From Halisarca cf. caerulea (lineage: Eukaryota > Porifera > Demospongiae > Chondrillida > Halisarcidae), in contig CAUJGJ010000005.1 of the NCBI GenBank assembly GCA_963170055.1, positions 1,101,703 to 1,165,702 of the forward strand: 64,000 nucleotides of DNA. Direction: 5' to 3'. Both the position numbers and the translations under genes were made by a program. This document shows positions 11,230 through 24,843 of the stretch, in pieces. How positions within the stretch are numbered: the first letter of the stretch is position 1; the number at the start of each line of letters is the position of its first letter. The notes beneath the pieces were generated by a model. That model saw nothing but the letters and a program-made list of their open reading frames with translations. It was not told where the DNA came from and made no database searches.

Positions 11230-11845
11230 TTTTACATAGCATGTTTTTGAGCAACGATTTAGGAAGATAGAATGTCTACAAGAATTGCTGGACAAAGATG
11301 TTGATTCAGAAATCAAAATATGAAGAGATGTAATATATTGCACTGATTGTAGGAGGCTAAGGATTGTGATGGTGTTTGCAGTACAATAAAATTGGAGTTT
11401 TAGAAAGTTAAGTACTTCCATATATACCTCGCACATGGAAGAGACCAATATCTTATGGTAGTTCAGAAATATTACTTTGAGGAAGATAAGGGCAAATTCT
11501 GGGTTATATTGAAAAAATAAGATGATCATGGGGTCAGGAGCATTAAATTTTATAGAAACAAAAAAGATGGTGAAAAGTGTGCATACATCTGTAGGATGTA
11601 CCTGTTACCAAAGGTCAGAAGGCAAGGACTAGGTAGGGCTATGTAGCAACTGCTGGAGAAGAGAATCAAGAGGAGAGGATGCAGGTCTATATGTACATTG
11701 AAACAGCTCCTTCTCTTGAGGAGGCTTGCAAGTTGTACTACAAGAGTAGATACAAGAAGGTGGAAATCAAGGATGCAATAGATCCACAAGCTAAAGTACT
11801 ATTATTCAAGCTTACCACGGAAATATATACATTTCTGACTTAGAG
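11230..11845 (+). pseudogene. GNAT acetyltransferase pseudogene
   Basis: Recognisable from the N-terminal region to the Leu-Phe-Lys-Pro-like end, with several frameshifts and a stop in the acetyl-CoA binding helix, where the intact ATGTTACAACTG reads ATGTAGCAACTG (about 11641). The pseudogene at 38818-39400 carries the same ATGTAG change and the same altered 5' end, so the two descend from one already inactive copy. Confidence 0.85.
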
Positions 11846-12240
11846 AACTGTACCCTATATACCTATATTAGGTGACTGTATAAGCATAACTGCATGAATT
11901 AATATGTTGTCTATTATACTGATATGTTTTTAAAATTTTGTCGAGAATAATTCATAAACCTCGCATTCCTAGTCATGACCTGTAAAATGGCCAAATTGAT
12001 TTTATAGATATTATGCATCTTTTCATTGTGGATATCAAGAATATTCATGGATTATACTTCAGAGGGTTCCAGTTCCATATCAACATGTAATGACCATCAT
12101 TACTGACAAAACCACAGCAAAGTTTAAAGTACAAAAATCACTAAATGCCACCTAAGTGCGCATGCAGCCGCCCTCAGACCATATTGCTGTCTTAACCACG
12201 TGGTATTGCTCGAGCAAGGCTCTAGAGAAATTTTATACAT
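11846..12240. other. Non-coding spacer
   Basis: GNAT-type 3' flank up to about 12060, then unrelated unique sequence. No gene is recognised. Confidence 0.45.
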
Positions 12241-12715
12241 ATGAATATACTGTGGAAAGTTTTTAATGGAAACCACTACCCAGGAAAGGGCGGCATCCAG
12301 CCACCTCGTGCCTCCCTAACGGACCTAATGGTTATGGAAGTCTAGGGCAACCGAACCTAGCCTAGCCTAGTTAGTCTGGAAAGGAGGTCTTACACCCTCA
12401 ACAGCAGACATAATGGTCAAATAAGTCTAGGGCAACCAAACCTAGCCTAGCCTAGTTGGTCTACTATGGGGAAAAAACAGCCTGAGGAAAAGTGGACTTC
12501 CGCTGGGACCATTATGTCTGCTGTTGAGGGTGTAAGACCTCCTTTCCAGACTAACTAGGCTAGGCTAGGTTCGGTTGCCCTAGACTTCCATAACCATTAG
12601 GTCCGTTAGGGAGGCACGAGGTGGCTGGATGCCGCCCTTTCCTGGGTAGTGGTTTCCATTAAAAACTTTCCATACATTTGACCTACCCGTTAAAAACAGT
12701 TTCATGAATATACTG
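12241..12715. mobile_element. Foldback element with 166 bp arms and a 12 bp target duplication
   Basis: Arms 12253-12418 and 12507-12672 are inverted copies of each other with no mismatch that I could find, separated by 88 bp. A 31 bp tail follows (12673-12703). The direct repeat ATGAATATACTG flanks the whole unit at 12241-12252 and 12704-12715. The related sequence at 23381-23400 reads straight through a single ATGAATATACTG into the same right flank, so it looks like the empty site. Within the arm and loop the phrase ACCTAGCCTAGCCTAGTT occurs twice in direct orientation. No coding capacity, so the element is non-autonomous. Confidence 0.85.
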
Positions 12716-14032
12716 TGTAGAACATTGCTGCTGATACCCAGGTACTCTTCTTATATAGATCACAGTACTACCAAGTACTGAGCAAGGATTCAACCTGCAT
12801 GCATGTACTAAGACACCTTTAAGATATGTAGTGCGTAGGTTATGGTTGGCAACTTACCAATCTGCCATTTTGTAGAAGTTCTTTCTTTCTGGACAGATAA
12901 AGCCCGTCGATCTTTTTACATCAAAATTCCTCAATGTACAACATTTCGCCCACTTGGGCTTCTTCAGGTACAATAACTGAAACATCAATCTGACAATTAC
13001 CTACACATGTGGAAACCAATTCAACATGCACACCATGGTATGCCATAAAGGTGGATACCCCACCAGGCACAATAAAGTAAGGAACCTATATATGTACGTA
13101 TACCTGACAATTTACTAACTAAAGTCTGCCACAATGTTGTTTGTGAAACAATGAAGTTTTACACCACTAATCAGCCATTGATAGCATTGACATCCATACC
13201 ACAAGACTTTGTAGTGGATCACAGGATGCACCCTTCAATGTGAGGATATTTTCTCCCAACAGTTCCATACAGAAGCATGAAAACGAGAATAGTAGTACAA
13301 CAATGCTTTCACAGCTCTCTTCTTCTCTACAACCAGTGGTACGTATATCCCATAAATGTAGTACAATTCTACAAATAAAATGTTTGCCTCACTGTACATA
13401 TCCGAGGAAGCAGATCCTCTCTCCATGATTTACAAGATCGTCATGTAGCTAATCCAGGCCTGATTCTACTTGCCAACATAGAAAGTGGAATCAATCAATA
13501 CAGTAATTGCTGTGCACTGACAGGCTATAGTACAAACCATGATGAGAACAACATAAATATATAACATATTATATTTTCATGGTTTCAAGTTTTCTAAGAT
13601 TACATTATCGTGTCTGCATTATTTGTAGTGATGATAAGTGTGTTGAATAAAAATGGCTAACCCAAGCCTCATTTATAGAGTGTCGAAGATGCCATTAATA
13701 CTGGCTTTCAATGTATGGAATTCATGCAGCAGATCATACATGTAGAACAATACAAGAATATACAGTGAAACATCCCCACCCCTAACCCCAATCCACCAAA
13801 CCCACAAATCTACCCTATAATTGAGTTCCAAAAGATGCATTTTAATGCATGTATAGTATTATACTGACTGCACAACTCCTTAATTTGACATTAAAAAACC
13901 AACATTCCTAATTGACAGATTGGAGAGTTTTCACTGAAATAGCATCAATTGCATCACTGTTTACTTTCCCTATAATAGTAGTGGCTTTCTATGTGTGAGT
14001 TGACCTAGAATACAAGAATCATGGTCATGTTA
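12716..14032. other. Non-coding spacer with retroelement remnant and duplicated flank
   Basis: 12716-12790 matches 23399-23460. Around 12900-13010 lies the hammerhead-like sequence listed separately. From about 13445 the sequence follows 3360 onward, and 13720-13930 resembles 23640-23830. Short open frames at 13235-13430 overlap on both strands and have no recognisable homology. Confidence 0.5.
12935..12972 (-). ncRNA. Hammerhead-like ribozyme core (type I, minimal stem III)
   Basis: Read on the minus strand: TGTAC, then the core CTGAAGA, A, stem GCCC-AAGT-GGGC, core GAAA, TGTT, then GTACA. CTGANGA and GAAA are the two invariant hammerhead strands, stem II pairs perfectly, and the outer TGTAC/GTACA segments pair as stem I. 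Stem III would be only AUGU-like, as in the dimer-dependent hammerheads described from Penelope-like retroelements and retrozymes. Activity is inferred, not shown. Confidence 0.5.
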
Positions 14033-14526
14033 TAATGTTCTGTACAGATTGTGGGAGGGTAAGAATCATATATAACAATATTTGCATTATAATAAAGTCA
14101 GTTATGAATATCCCTACTTCCCAAATGGAAGAGACCAAGACTTAGTGACAGTTGAGAAATCCTATTTTGAAGAAGACAGGCAAGGGGATAATTCTGGGTT
14201 GAAAAGGACAAGAAGATTATGGGTTCAGGAGCATTTATAGAAACTAAAAAAAATGGTGAAAAGTGTGATTATACACATCTGTCGAATGTTCTTGTTGCAG
14301 AAGTCACAAGACAAGGACTAGGTAGGGCTATATGTTACAACTACTGGAGAAGAGAATCTATATAGAGGAGAGGATACAGGTTTATAGCATTGAAACAGCT
14401 CCTTCTCTTGAGGAGGCTTGCAGGCTGCACTACAAGAATGGATACAAGAAGGGGGAACTCAAGGATGCAATAGAGCTGAAATTCAAGCCTACCACAGAAT
14501 TACTGACTTGGAGAACTGCACCTTAG
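14033..14526 (+). pseudogene. GNAT acetyltransferase pseudogene
   Basis: Paralogue of the pseudogene at 3878-4285 and sharing its frameshifts in the N-terminal half. It keeps more of the C-terminus: a short frame from 14332 reads MLQLLEKRIYIEERIQVYSIE, then PSLEEACRLHYKNGYKKGEL, showing a duplication or indel within the RI-KRRG stretch. It lies tail-to-tail with the transporter pseudogene at 15572-17378. Confidence 0.85.
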
Positions 14527-15571
14527 CTAGATTTTATGACTGTATATAGAACCATAACTGCATGAACTAAATGTCTATAATAATAATTTTAACATTTTGC
14601 TAGAATAATTTAACATACTGCATATACATGCAGTGTGTGAAATTATTCGTGCACCTGTTTCTCTATAAGTATAAAATTAATACATACTATAAATATAGTG
14701 TCTTCACTGTCAGTGATTATATAATTAAATATGACATTGTATGCTGCGCATGATACATGTGTGTACAACTAGTTATGAACATGTAATTATATTATGGCCA
14801 AACATGATAATATTGAATTAAGGAATGTTTGCATGATGAAAGAATCACTATAATGGATAAATTGCACACGTATATATATACTAATTTTGCCTACTAAATA
14901 CATAATTTCACATACAAAATGTTTTCCAATTCTTATCAAATGTTCAGAATAATTATAGCATCTTCACTGTGATTGTATGTATTATATACATATATATGTA
15001 TATAAATATATAATACCGCACATGTATATGCAGCTAGTCGTACTCTGTAATAATATATAGCCATATTTATTTTATTAATAAATATGTTGGATTAAGGAAT
15101 GATGAAATCATGCACCTTTTTATTGTGGATGTCAAGGATTCTTGGATTGCGTGCATGCATGCTCAAGGCCAGAATAGTGCACAATATTATATACATAATA
15201 GTAGAAAACAAATGTAGTTCAAAGAGAGAGTATAATGATAATATAACACAATTGGGAACTTAGGTTTTGTTGTCATGTCAATCTGCAGCTTAACAATTGC
15301 TACTGTATATAACCTCACAGAATAGAGTTATGGCAGCACCATGAAGAATTAAAGAATAATTTACAATATGCATCCTACCTAAATTCATAAGTTAAATAAT
15401 ATATAATTTATACATGCAGCTTTACCTAGTGACCTGTAAAACAAGGACCACCTGTTCATAGAGGTCACAGCAGGCTGATCCATTGATCACCTGTGCAATA
15501 TAGTACTAGTGCAATAGTGAAAGACTAGGAGGTGTTTAGCCAAATTAACGTATTCTGTGATTACATAATTT
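14527..15571. other. Shared 3' flank, duplicate of 4286-5319
   Basis: AT-rich spacer with (TA)n-like words near 14990-15020. No gene. Confidence 0.55.
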
Positions 15572-17378
15572 TCATTTAATTGTCATTTTCCAGTGAAGGA
15601 TCAAAGTTCTTATTGGTTGTAAGAACTCCACACAGTTTTGTTTGGGTGTGAACTTGTCCCCTCGTTCTCCCATTGGTCTTCCTTTGGTCTCGGGAACAAT
15701 TATTGGGAGTAAAATGGCACACAATGCATCTAGAGATGCAAAAATGACAAATGACAGTGCCGCACCAATCCAATGCTCTAAGAATGGGAACACTAGGGAT
15801 AGTATTATGCTATTCAGTTGATAAGAACCAGTGCATATACCAAGAGCAAGTCTCTCCAATTATCAGGAAAGAGCTCGACAGTTATGACATATGGTTGCAC
15901 CATCCAGAATATCCCATAGCTGAGCATTACAATGCTCATGCTTATCAAGGCTAAAGGACTGTACTCTTCTCCAAGTTGTGAGTTGATTTTTGGTTCAAAA
16001 AAGCACTTTTCTGTGAATGTTAAATTCATAGAATTATCTTTAGCAAAGACATCCTTGGAACTATGTGGGCTGAAACTGTTTACTAGAGAAAAGTACACAG
16101 CAATCCCGATGTGACCCAGACACACTCCAGTAGCTCCTATTGCACAGGAGGTCACGTGACCAATTCTCATTGATAGTAATATTGTCAACACTGACCCAAT
16201 CAAGTTACTGACACCAATTGTTAATGTCACTAGTATGCCATGTGGTACAGTCCATTGATCAGCACCAGCTACTTGTAGTACTGGTCCTACATACTGCAGT
16301 AGCACTATGCATCCCATGGACACATGAAAGAAGAAGATCAGCTCAACTACTAGCAATCTAGATCTTTTAAAGAAGGGACCCATTTTCACTGATTATCTTT
16401 TACTCAGAAACTTGAAACATAGCAAACCGTTCTTTGCCTTTGCAATACATTTTTGCCATGAGAGGTGGAACTTTACTACTGGTAATAGAAACAGTGTAAG
16501 CACGAACATTTCTCCACCATGGATGAATGCACAGATCCAGTATGGAAGGAAGGTACCAAGAGTATATGCTTCTGTAGTGCCCAGAGAGTAAGCTATGTAC
16601 TGTAAAGAAATGAAGGCAAAGCGATATTGCTTACATGAAATTTCACCTATGAATACCTGCATGGAAGTGGAAAAATACACAATGTAACAGAAAACGATAA
16701 GGTAGTTTGCACAAATGCTGTGTACAGAAAGTGTGTTTATTTTGATCTCAATAAAATTTACATATTATGCAGAGTATGCTGACTGTCACCAATATCTTCA
16801 CAGTAGCTTCCATGCCTTATGCATGTTTAGTAAATATAAAGGCCATAAACGTGTGTGCACATGTCTGGAAACGAACATTACAAGTTGCATTAGACCATCC
16901 ACCGCTCAATCCAGTAATCAATCTTCCTGTCAACATGAGACCCAAAAACATAGTAGGCGATGGTAAGAACCAGCTAACACCAATCATGCTCCAGCCAACA
17001 GCAAACATTACAGCACCCAGCACCATGGATAACACTGGACCAAGTATACTGATGAGGAGAGAACTGGAAATACCTCCAATAGCACCTCCTATTAAGACAG
17101 AGGGTCCATGCAATCAGGCTTTGATATAAGCAGTTGTCTGTCCATTCAATCCAAGGTGTGGAATTAGCATCTCTGATCATTTCATCCAATAAAGGAGATG
17201 AAAATGCTAGTGCCTGGCCATAAGAGGAAGAGAGAACAGCTGTAACTGAAGCTGAGTAAAGTAATTTAGCAAATTTCCGACTACAACAGGTAATGGAATC
17301 TTCTTTCTCTTTAGTCAATAGATCACTTTCGTCTCCATTTGGAAGTGACTCCTTTTCACTCTCTGTATTGTCCTTCAT
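15572..17378 (-). pseudogene. Sugar-porter-like transporter pseudogene
   Basis: Same two-exon layout as 5320-7215: exon 1 16877-17378, exon 2 16656-15572. Lesions are a 4 bp insertion (TGCA) in exon 1 near 17111, an in-frame stop in exon 2 near 16393 (SKR then TAA where intact copies read Ser), and a 1 bp deletion near 15851 in the segment encoding FPDNWRGLALG. The C-terminal PETKGR stretch is still present out of frame. Intron borders are preserved. Confidence 0.88.
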
Positions 17379-19136
17379 TTAATTTGATAAAGATCCTATG
17401 GTTCTACCTACACCATAAGTTATTTGATCATAAATATCGTGCAATTCTTTACAGAGAATATTTTTGTGATTCATGCATACTTTTGTTGCCACAGATTAAC
17501 TAGCAGGTTGGAAATCATGCAACTGCACCAGGACAAGCAAAGCACCGCCCATTTGTATCATTGGAAAGGTGATGTGTGATTAAACATCTCAATTGTAAGA
17601 CTGCCCGGGATGGCTCTGGTTTTCCTACCCAATTGCTACATGGCAATAAATTCTAATGTCTTTCATGTGCCATGAGAAGTGTGAGCAATGGAGCTTGCAT
17701 GCCTCTTGAAGCAAACAAGGAAACAAGCCTCGAATAACCAAAACTTAATATTCATGGAAAATGTAAAACCACAATCATGCAAAACCAAGCACTGAGTCTA
17801 GTGCACAAGGCTACAAATGATTCATTGTTGTACACAACGTGTGACATGCAGTGTGGGCAATACACCATACAACACATAATAGCATAAAAGTAGTAATCAT
17901 GACAGAACTTAGTAGGACAAGATAGTCTATTATAGTACAATGCAGCATAGAATACATGCAGCACATGACACACACAAAAGCTATATAGTTTACAGGTGCA
18001 CCACATGGAGGTCAATAAGACAAATTTAAAGCCGGGACCCAAAAGATTAACCATTTTCTCAGAACACCTTCTTAGCAGAATAATCATGCATGTATCCATC
18101 AGTACAACAACCAAACCAAGACAGAAATAGAATTTGACGTGTAAGGAAAATTTCATATCTTTAGTTATAGTTTTTACTCTTCTAATGATGCACTATTTCC
18201 ATTCAGAATAGTACTAGTCATGCATGCAAGCACAAGGCATAAGGTACAGTACGTTTCATCTACAATGAAGTACTATCAACCCCTCTGGGCCTTGAACAGC
18301 CTAAGTTAAAGCCATGGCACTTAAACTAACTAGAATTCAATAGACTTACGTAGTATGTATGTACATATTATAATTATATATATATATACATACATAATGA
18401 TAGAAGTTAGTTCCAAGAATTTGCAGACCTATGAAATTTGGGGTATTCCGAATTGGATGATTTCTTCAACTCAGGACTCTCAAGCATGAAATAATCTGCT
18501 CTCGTTCATCAAATTGTCAAATTGCAGGTTAAAGTTTAATTAATTGTAAGTTGATAGTAGTGTCCAGTATTATGTACTGATACTTTGCATGAACTTTCTG
18601 TGCCAGAGGAGATTGAAGGCAAATCCAGCCAATATCCCATGCGGATTCATCAGAATATACAACCATGTACCATCCTGGAAAGACTGCACTGGCATACATG
18701 CACACACTCTTTCTTGTGCCTGTGTATAATTATGTTACCACTTTTTCCCAATCTGGATGATGAATTGCCACACTCGATATCGATCCTCATCCACATACTC
18801 CATATTGGATGATGGGCTGGCACATCTAAGCTAAAATTACTGTATTAGCTTCCAGGATGCCCCGTCCCCCATGTAACACAGCAACAAGGTGTATGACATC
18901 TAGCCTGAGGTTTAAGTCTTATTCAAAGAAAATGATTTATGAAAGGTACGTTGGCTACATGAATCTACATTTATGCACCACTTACTACATACAAAATATT
19001 TACATAATAATATGTAATTATATATAATTATTCCTATAATACTATGCACAGCACACATAACATGCATTGTACGTCTACTGGTAGCATTCATTATTACTAA
19101 GGATATGCAAGGGTGCGTTAGTGTAGCAGTTTAAGA
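17379..19136. other. Transporter 5' flank and spacer, paralogous to 43200-47050
   Basis: 17400-18335 matches about 43200-44072 and 18393-19140 matches 46302-47050; the second copy has a LINE and about 2.2 kb extra between them. A segment at 18590-18920 (also 46500-46860) is well conserved between copies, yet a 4 bp difference (TATAATTATG against TATATG) breaks any shared frame, so I do not call it coding. Confidence 0.6.
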
Positions 19137-20165
19137 CTAGTTGCATGAGAGCAGTGAAAGACCAGCTTTTGTTGTGACCATATGCTTCTCATTTTCCTGT
19201 TGTTTGCAGTGCAGAATCAGAAAATTAATTTGTTGTAAGAACTCCATGCAAACAGTTTTGTTTGGGTGTGAACTTGTCCCCTCGTTCTCCCATTGGTCTT
19301 CCTTTGGTCTCTGGAACAATTACTGGGAGTAAAATGGCACACAATGCAGCTAGAGATGCAAAAATGACAAATGACAGTGCCGCACCAATCCAATGTTCTA
19401 AGAATGGGAACACTAAGGATAGTATTATGCTATTCAGTTGATAAGAACCGGTGCATATACCAAGAGCAAGTCCTCTCCAATTATGGGGGAAGAGCTCAAT
19501 AGTTATTACGTATGGTTACATCATCCAGGATATCCCGTAGCTGAGCATTACAGTGCTCATACTTATCAAGGCTATAGGACTGTACTCTTCGCCAAGTTGT
19601 GAGGTGATTTTTGGTTCGAAAAGGCACTTTTCTGTAATTGTCAAATTCATAGAGCTATCAAAGATCTCTTCAGAATCACGTGAACTAAAACTATTTACTA
19701 GAGAAAGTACACAGCATTTCCGATGTGACCCAGACACATTCCAGTAGCTCCTTTCGCACAGGACATTATGTGACCAATCCTCATTGACACAAATGTTGCC
19801 AACACTGACCCAATCAAATCTGTGACACCGATGGTAAGTGTTACCAGTATGCCATGTGGTACAGTCCATTGATCAGCACCAGCTACTTGTAATACTGGTC
19901 CAACATACTGCACTAGTACTATGTAACCCATGCAAGTATGGAAAATGAACACCAGTTCAGCTACTAGCAATCTTTTACAGAAAGGACCCATTTTCACTGG
20001 TGATTTTTTACTCAGAATCTTGAAGAAAACACAAACTCCCTTTGCAATGCCATTTTGTGGCGATCAATGGAAGTTGGAATTTCAGTAGCTGCAGTAATAG
20101 CTGAAAACATTATAGGAATGATCATTTCTTCACCACGGATAAATGCACAGATTATGGGAAATACA
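19137..20165 (-). pseudogene. Sugar-porter-like transporter pseudogene, exon 2 only
   Basis: Exon 2 is present from PETKGRPMGERGDKFTPKQNC (about 19260-19310) back through LLVAELVFIFHTCMGY near 19950, with frameshifts near 19250, 19520 and 19705 and a premature stop near 19516. Beyond about 20030 the sequence diverges into words such as EEMIIPIMFSAI and then ends. No exon 1 follows upstream. The same decayed 5' half occurs at 180-360. Confidence 0.85.
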
Positions 20166-21892
20166 CAATGTCATGTATATCAATAGTGAAAAAATGTCTA
20201 TCTCAAAGCACATAGAAGCAACAATGTATAGCAGACAAGCAACACTAAAGTAATCTTTGCGTAAGCAATTAATTTATCTTTGCATACACATTCAGCTGTT
20301 TGTGGTTCATAATTCTTTCAAATTAGAGCATGCACATATCAACCATTCGCATTGATTTGGACTTTCTATGTTACAATGAATAATACCATATAATACTGTA
20401 TAAGCAGAATATATGCTACTGTTACAAGTGCCCCTGAAAGCCCAACAGGAAGTCCCATTTAGCAGGTGGATTTTGTATATGCAAATAATCCGTTTCCCAC
20501 AGAAATGTCCCATTAAAGAGAGAATCCCCTTTATTGGGGTTCCAATTGAGTGGCATCCACTGTATATATGATATAATGTACACATCCTTTTACATACATA
20601 CTTGGTATACATATATAGCAGGATGACAACCACATGACCATGCAACTGTACCAGAAAACGCACAGCACCATTTATTTGTTAGCATACACCATGTGAACAC
20701 CATTCTGTGGTACACTGACTAGGATGGCTCTGGTTTTCCTGCCCAATTGCCACCTTTCAAATTGCATAATAATAATTATGACTGTAAACTCTAATAGATT
20801 TTAAGTGCCATGAAGAGTGTGGTGGCACTTACATGCCCCAAGAAGCAAATGAGGAAAGCCTTGGTTACCAAAACTTATGTATAGCCCGTATGTTCATCAT
20901 AGCCCTTGACCCGTCTAGCCTCATGTATAAAGCCTTTTTGCACGATCCTGTGTCAATCCTACAGCCTTTTACTTTTTTAAATGGTTTTATGCACCATTAT
21001 TATTTGTGTACATACCTCCAGTAAACTGTAGTAGATGTGTACATACTGTATATGGCATAGATGTGTAGACTTCAAAAGTATAATAATAATTATAGAAAAT
21101 AATGTGTACATACTACATCACATGGATGTGCACGTATATATATATATACATACCACTTGGCATAGGTGTGTATATACAATTTTGAAATGATGAATTTTTA
21201 GAACATATATGGTAATTTTCATAAAACTTTTAATTTTTCCACAAATTTTGTCATTGAGCAAGCATTCGTGAAAAATTCAATCACAATCTTATATATTTGG
21301 AAATATACGTAGTCTACTAATCTAATAAGGACTGATCCATTCTTATAAAAGAATTACAAAGTACAATCTTGCAAGTTCTTGATTTACAAAAAAATTGCAC
21401 TCTGTGATAAGTAGCCCCTATGGTATGTACTGCATTTTGAGTCCATCACATGTATTGACCCATTCAACAAAAATCTCGGTCTTTAACATTACTCCTCATT
21501 CTTTAACACGAATAAGATGCTTTGAGCCCCCATGCTTTCTAGATCCAAGGTTTATACCAATTCTTTCAACAGAAAAGAAATACACTATAATCATATTAAT
21601 GATCTTAATTATGTGTGGACTCATAGATAGAGTAAAAGGTGGGATGTTGTATGCTCACATGCATGTACACTAGTGTTGGGTATCATTGTACTATTTGTAA
21701 TAATCGGTACAGTATGTGTACAGTAATATTTTATAATACAATTGATTATGGACACAAAAAGTCAATTTGAAAGCTTCCTATGGTGCTCAGCTCATTCCAT
21801 AAATTCACTTGAGTCGATCATTTGATGGAGTGTTGAGTGACTTTTGATTCTCTCCTAATCTACGTACAATTTGAGAGGACAGGATGTGTACA
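20166..21892. other. Non-coding, duplicate of 361-2339
   Basis: Second copy of the left-edge segmental duplication. It lacks the hairpin found at 1069-1285. No gene. Confidence 0.6.
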
Positions 21893-22085
21893 AAAATTGA
21901 CAAAAAGAAGGATTAATTGTGACAATGTTTACAGCATGATAAAGTCAGCTTTAGAAAGTCATGGCCTTCCTTATGTTCCACATGGAAGACACCAAGACTG
22001 GCCTTGTGACAGTTGAACAATACTATATTTTATGGGAGATAAGGGAGAATCCTGGTTTATCGAAAAAGATAGATATGATGAAAGA
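21893..22085 (+). pseudogene. GNAT acetyltransferase remnant
   Basis: Short paralogue of 2340-2615 that keeps words for DNVYSMIKSALESHGLPYVPHGRHQD in scattered frames and lacks the acetyl-CoA binding domain. Confidence 0.65.
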
Positions 22086-23835
22086 TACAGTAGAAAATGC
22101 ATAATATACCACAAATATTGGTTTCTGAAAATTCCGGTCTATAATCCATTTTGCCATATTTATCAATCTACTGTATAGCAAATTGCGGCATAATAATCTA
22201 AGCATTTTGGCATATATTAAGCGCTTGTCATTGCACATGCAGCTAGTCGTGACTCTTTAGTATGACCAAATGATTTATTTCGTTAACTATGTTGGATTGA
22301 GAGATGATGTTTATACATCTTTCATTAAGTATTGTGGAATCAAGGGTTCTGGAATTCAATTACAATTGTCAAAAACCAGAATAAACGGACTAAACACTAT
22401 TGACTGCGACATGAATTAAAGAATATTCGATATGGTACCAAGACTCATGTTATGCATTCGGATCGAACAACTGCACAGTACCAATGAATTAAAGTTTAAT
22501 TAGGGTGCATGAATAGCTGCCATAGTACGGTATATATATTTAGCAAGAACCACAACAATCCCAGAATACATGGAAATGTGCATCCAACGGTTTAGTGGCA
22601 TTCACGTGATGTGGTGGGGCTTATTACATTAACTAAGTGTTACCATCCTCAGTACAGTGGCATGACCTTTTAATTCTATAGTTAGACCTTCTTAAGCTCT
22701 AGCTCATGCAGAAGTTAAGTCTCCATCATTGATGGGATGTTCTATATATCATCCAAATGACCAATATTTGTGTATCACCCAATGCATACTAAACCTATCC
22801 CATAATGAAAGAAGAGCTAGTTTCAACACACAACAGAAATTAAATTGCCCTTGCATGTTAGCACAAAGCAATTTCAAACATTACTAGCTAAAGTCAACAA
22901 CATCTTAGTGCAGCTATTGGATCTAACTCCTTCACAGAAGATTTCTTACAATTGTGAGAAGCCTGCAAATGGCATGCAAGAATTAAAAATTGATAACACT
23001 GTCCAAGAGAGCACAGTCATACCCACATAAGGAATTCACCGCCTTTACACATGGATTTGCAGGTTAATGATCCTACTTGTCTAGAATTACTCCATGAACC
23101 ACTAGAAAGGGTAATTCATCACTACCTCATTTTGATCCTGCAATCACTAGACATTCATCTTGTTCAGAAAATGAGTGACTACCGTTTTCTCTTCAGCCCA
23201 GTTAGCAGGTTTATAGGTATAGATTAGACAGATACAGAGGGATCACACAACTACGTGTGAAGCTTAATAACATCACAGCTACCCCCCCCCCCCCCCCCCC
23301 TCATCCTAGCTGAACTCAGTATCAATCAAGACCCTAATTATACAGTGTACATGCAAAGATCAAAAAGGGAAGACCCATACATATGAATATACTGTGTAGA
23401 ACATTGTTGCTGATACCCAGGTACTCTTCTTATATAGATCACAATACTACCAATATAGATCACAATACTATCAATTGCTCATGGTTGTGCAAAAGTTTTC
23501 TAACATTATATTATCGTGTCTGCATTGTTTGTAGTGATGATACTTGTGTTGAATAATAATGACTAACCCAGGCCTCATTTATAGAGTGTTGAAGATGCCA
23601 TTAATACTGGCTTTCAATGTATAGAGGATCCATACAATTTAGAAGACTTAGAGCAGATCATACATGTAGAACAATATAAGAATATACAGTGAAACCTCTA
23701 TAATCCCCCCCCCCCCCTCCCCCTAAAAAATATCCACCAAACCCACAAATCTACCCTATAGTTGAGTTCCAAAAGGTGCATTATAATGCATGTACTGAAT
23801 GCACAGCTCCTTAATTTGCCATAAAAACTGGCAGT
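22086..23835. other. Spacer with poly(C) tracts
   Basis: Matches 2616-3345 up to about 22843. A C20 run lies at 23281-23300 and a C-rich run at 23704-23721. 23500-23830 resembles 13570-13930. A 61-codon open frame at 22845-23030 has no recognisable family. Confidence 0.5.
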
Positions 23836-24270
23836 CAGTTTTAGAAAGTTGTGAGTATCCCTACTTCGAATTCCCCAATGGAAAAAACCGTGCCTTCATG
23901 ACAATGAGAAATCCTATTTTGAAGAAGACAGGCAAGGGAATTATTCTGGGTTGAAAAGGACAAGAAGATTGTGGATTCAGGAGCATTTATAGAGACTGAA
24001 AAGGATGGTGAAAGGTGTGATTACATCTGTCTAATGTTCTTGTTGCCAGAAGTTAGTAAACAAGGACTAGGTAGGGCTATGTTACAACTGCTGGAGAAGA
24101 GAATCAAGAGGAGAGGATGCAGGTCTATATACATTGAAACAACTCCTTCTCTTGAGGATGCGCTCAGGTTGTACTGCAAGAGTGGATACAAAGAGGTGGA
24201 ACTCAAAGATGCAATAGATACAGGGACTAAAATTATTCTATTCAAGCCTACCATAGATATACTGACTTAA
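23836..24270 (+). pseudogene. GNAT acetyltransferase pseudogene with intact C-terminal half
   Basis: From 23971 the frame is open for 99 codons and contains the acetyl-CoA motif (KQGLGRAMLQLLEKR), IYIETTPSLEDALRLY, CKSGYKEVEL and the final FKPT. Upstream, frameshifts near 23870-23960 separate it from the N-terminal part (PYF, ...GNYSGLKRTRR), and no initiator is in frame. The upstream damage resembles that of 3878-4285 and 14033-14526. A truncated protein without the N-terminal strand is conceivable but unlikely to fold as GNAT. Confidence 0.8.
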
Positions 24271-24384
24271 TTAATGTGCTACACCTAAGCTATTACGTGA
24301 CTATATTCTGGAATATGTAAGTATCCACTCTAAAGATAAAAACATAATAATGTGCATTCTTTATATAACTACATGCACACACAT

Positions 24385-24440
24385 TGCACACATGCACACG
24401 CGCACACACACACACACATGCACAAACACTCACACACACA

Positions 24441-24536
<96 letters not shown>

Positions 24537-24546
24537 CACACACACT

Positions 24547-24631
<85 letters not shown>

Positions 24632-24671
24632 CACACACACATACCTGTACACACACACATGCACACACACT

Positions 24672-24746
<75 letters not shown>

Positions 24747-24773
24747 CTGTACACACACACATGCACACACACT

Positions 24774-24838
<65 letters not shown>
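24385..24838. repeat. (CA)n microsatellite, left of the LINE
   Basis: About 450 bp of CA dinucleotides interrupted by variant blocks. The block CATACCTGTACACACAC, followed by ATGCACACACACTCATACAC, occurs at about 24640 and 24743, and again on the other side of the LINE at about 27308. Long open frames here are artefacts of the dinucleotide repeat. Confidence 0.97.
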
Positions 24839-24843
<5 letters not shown>

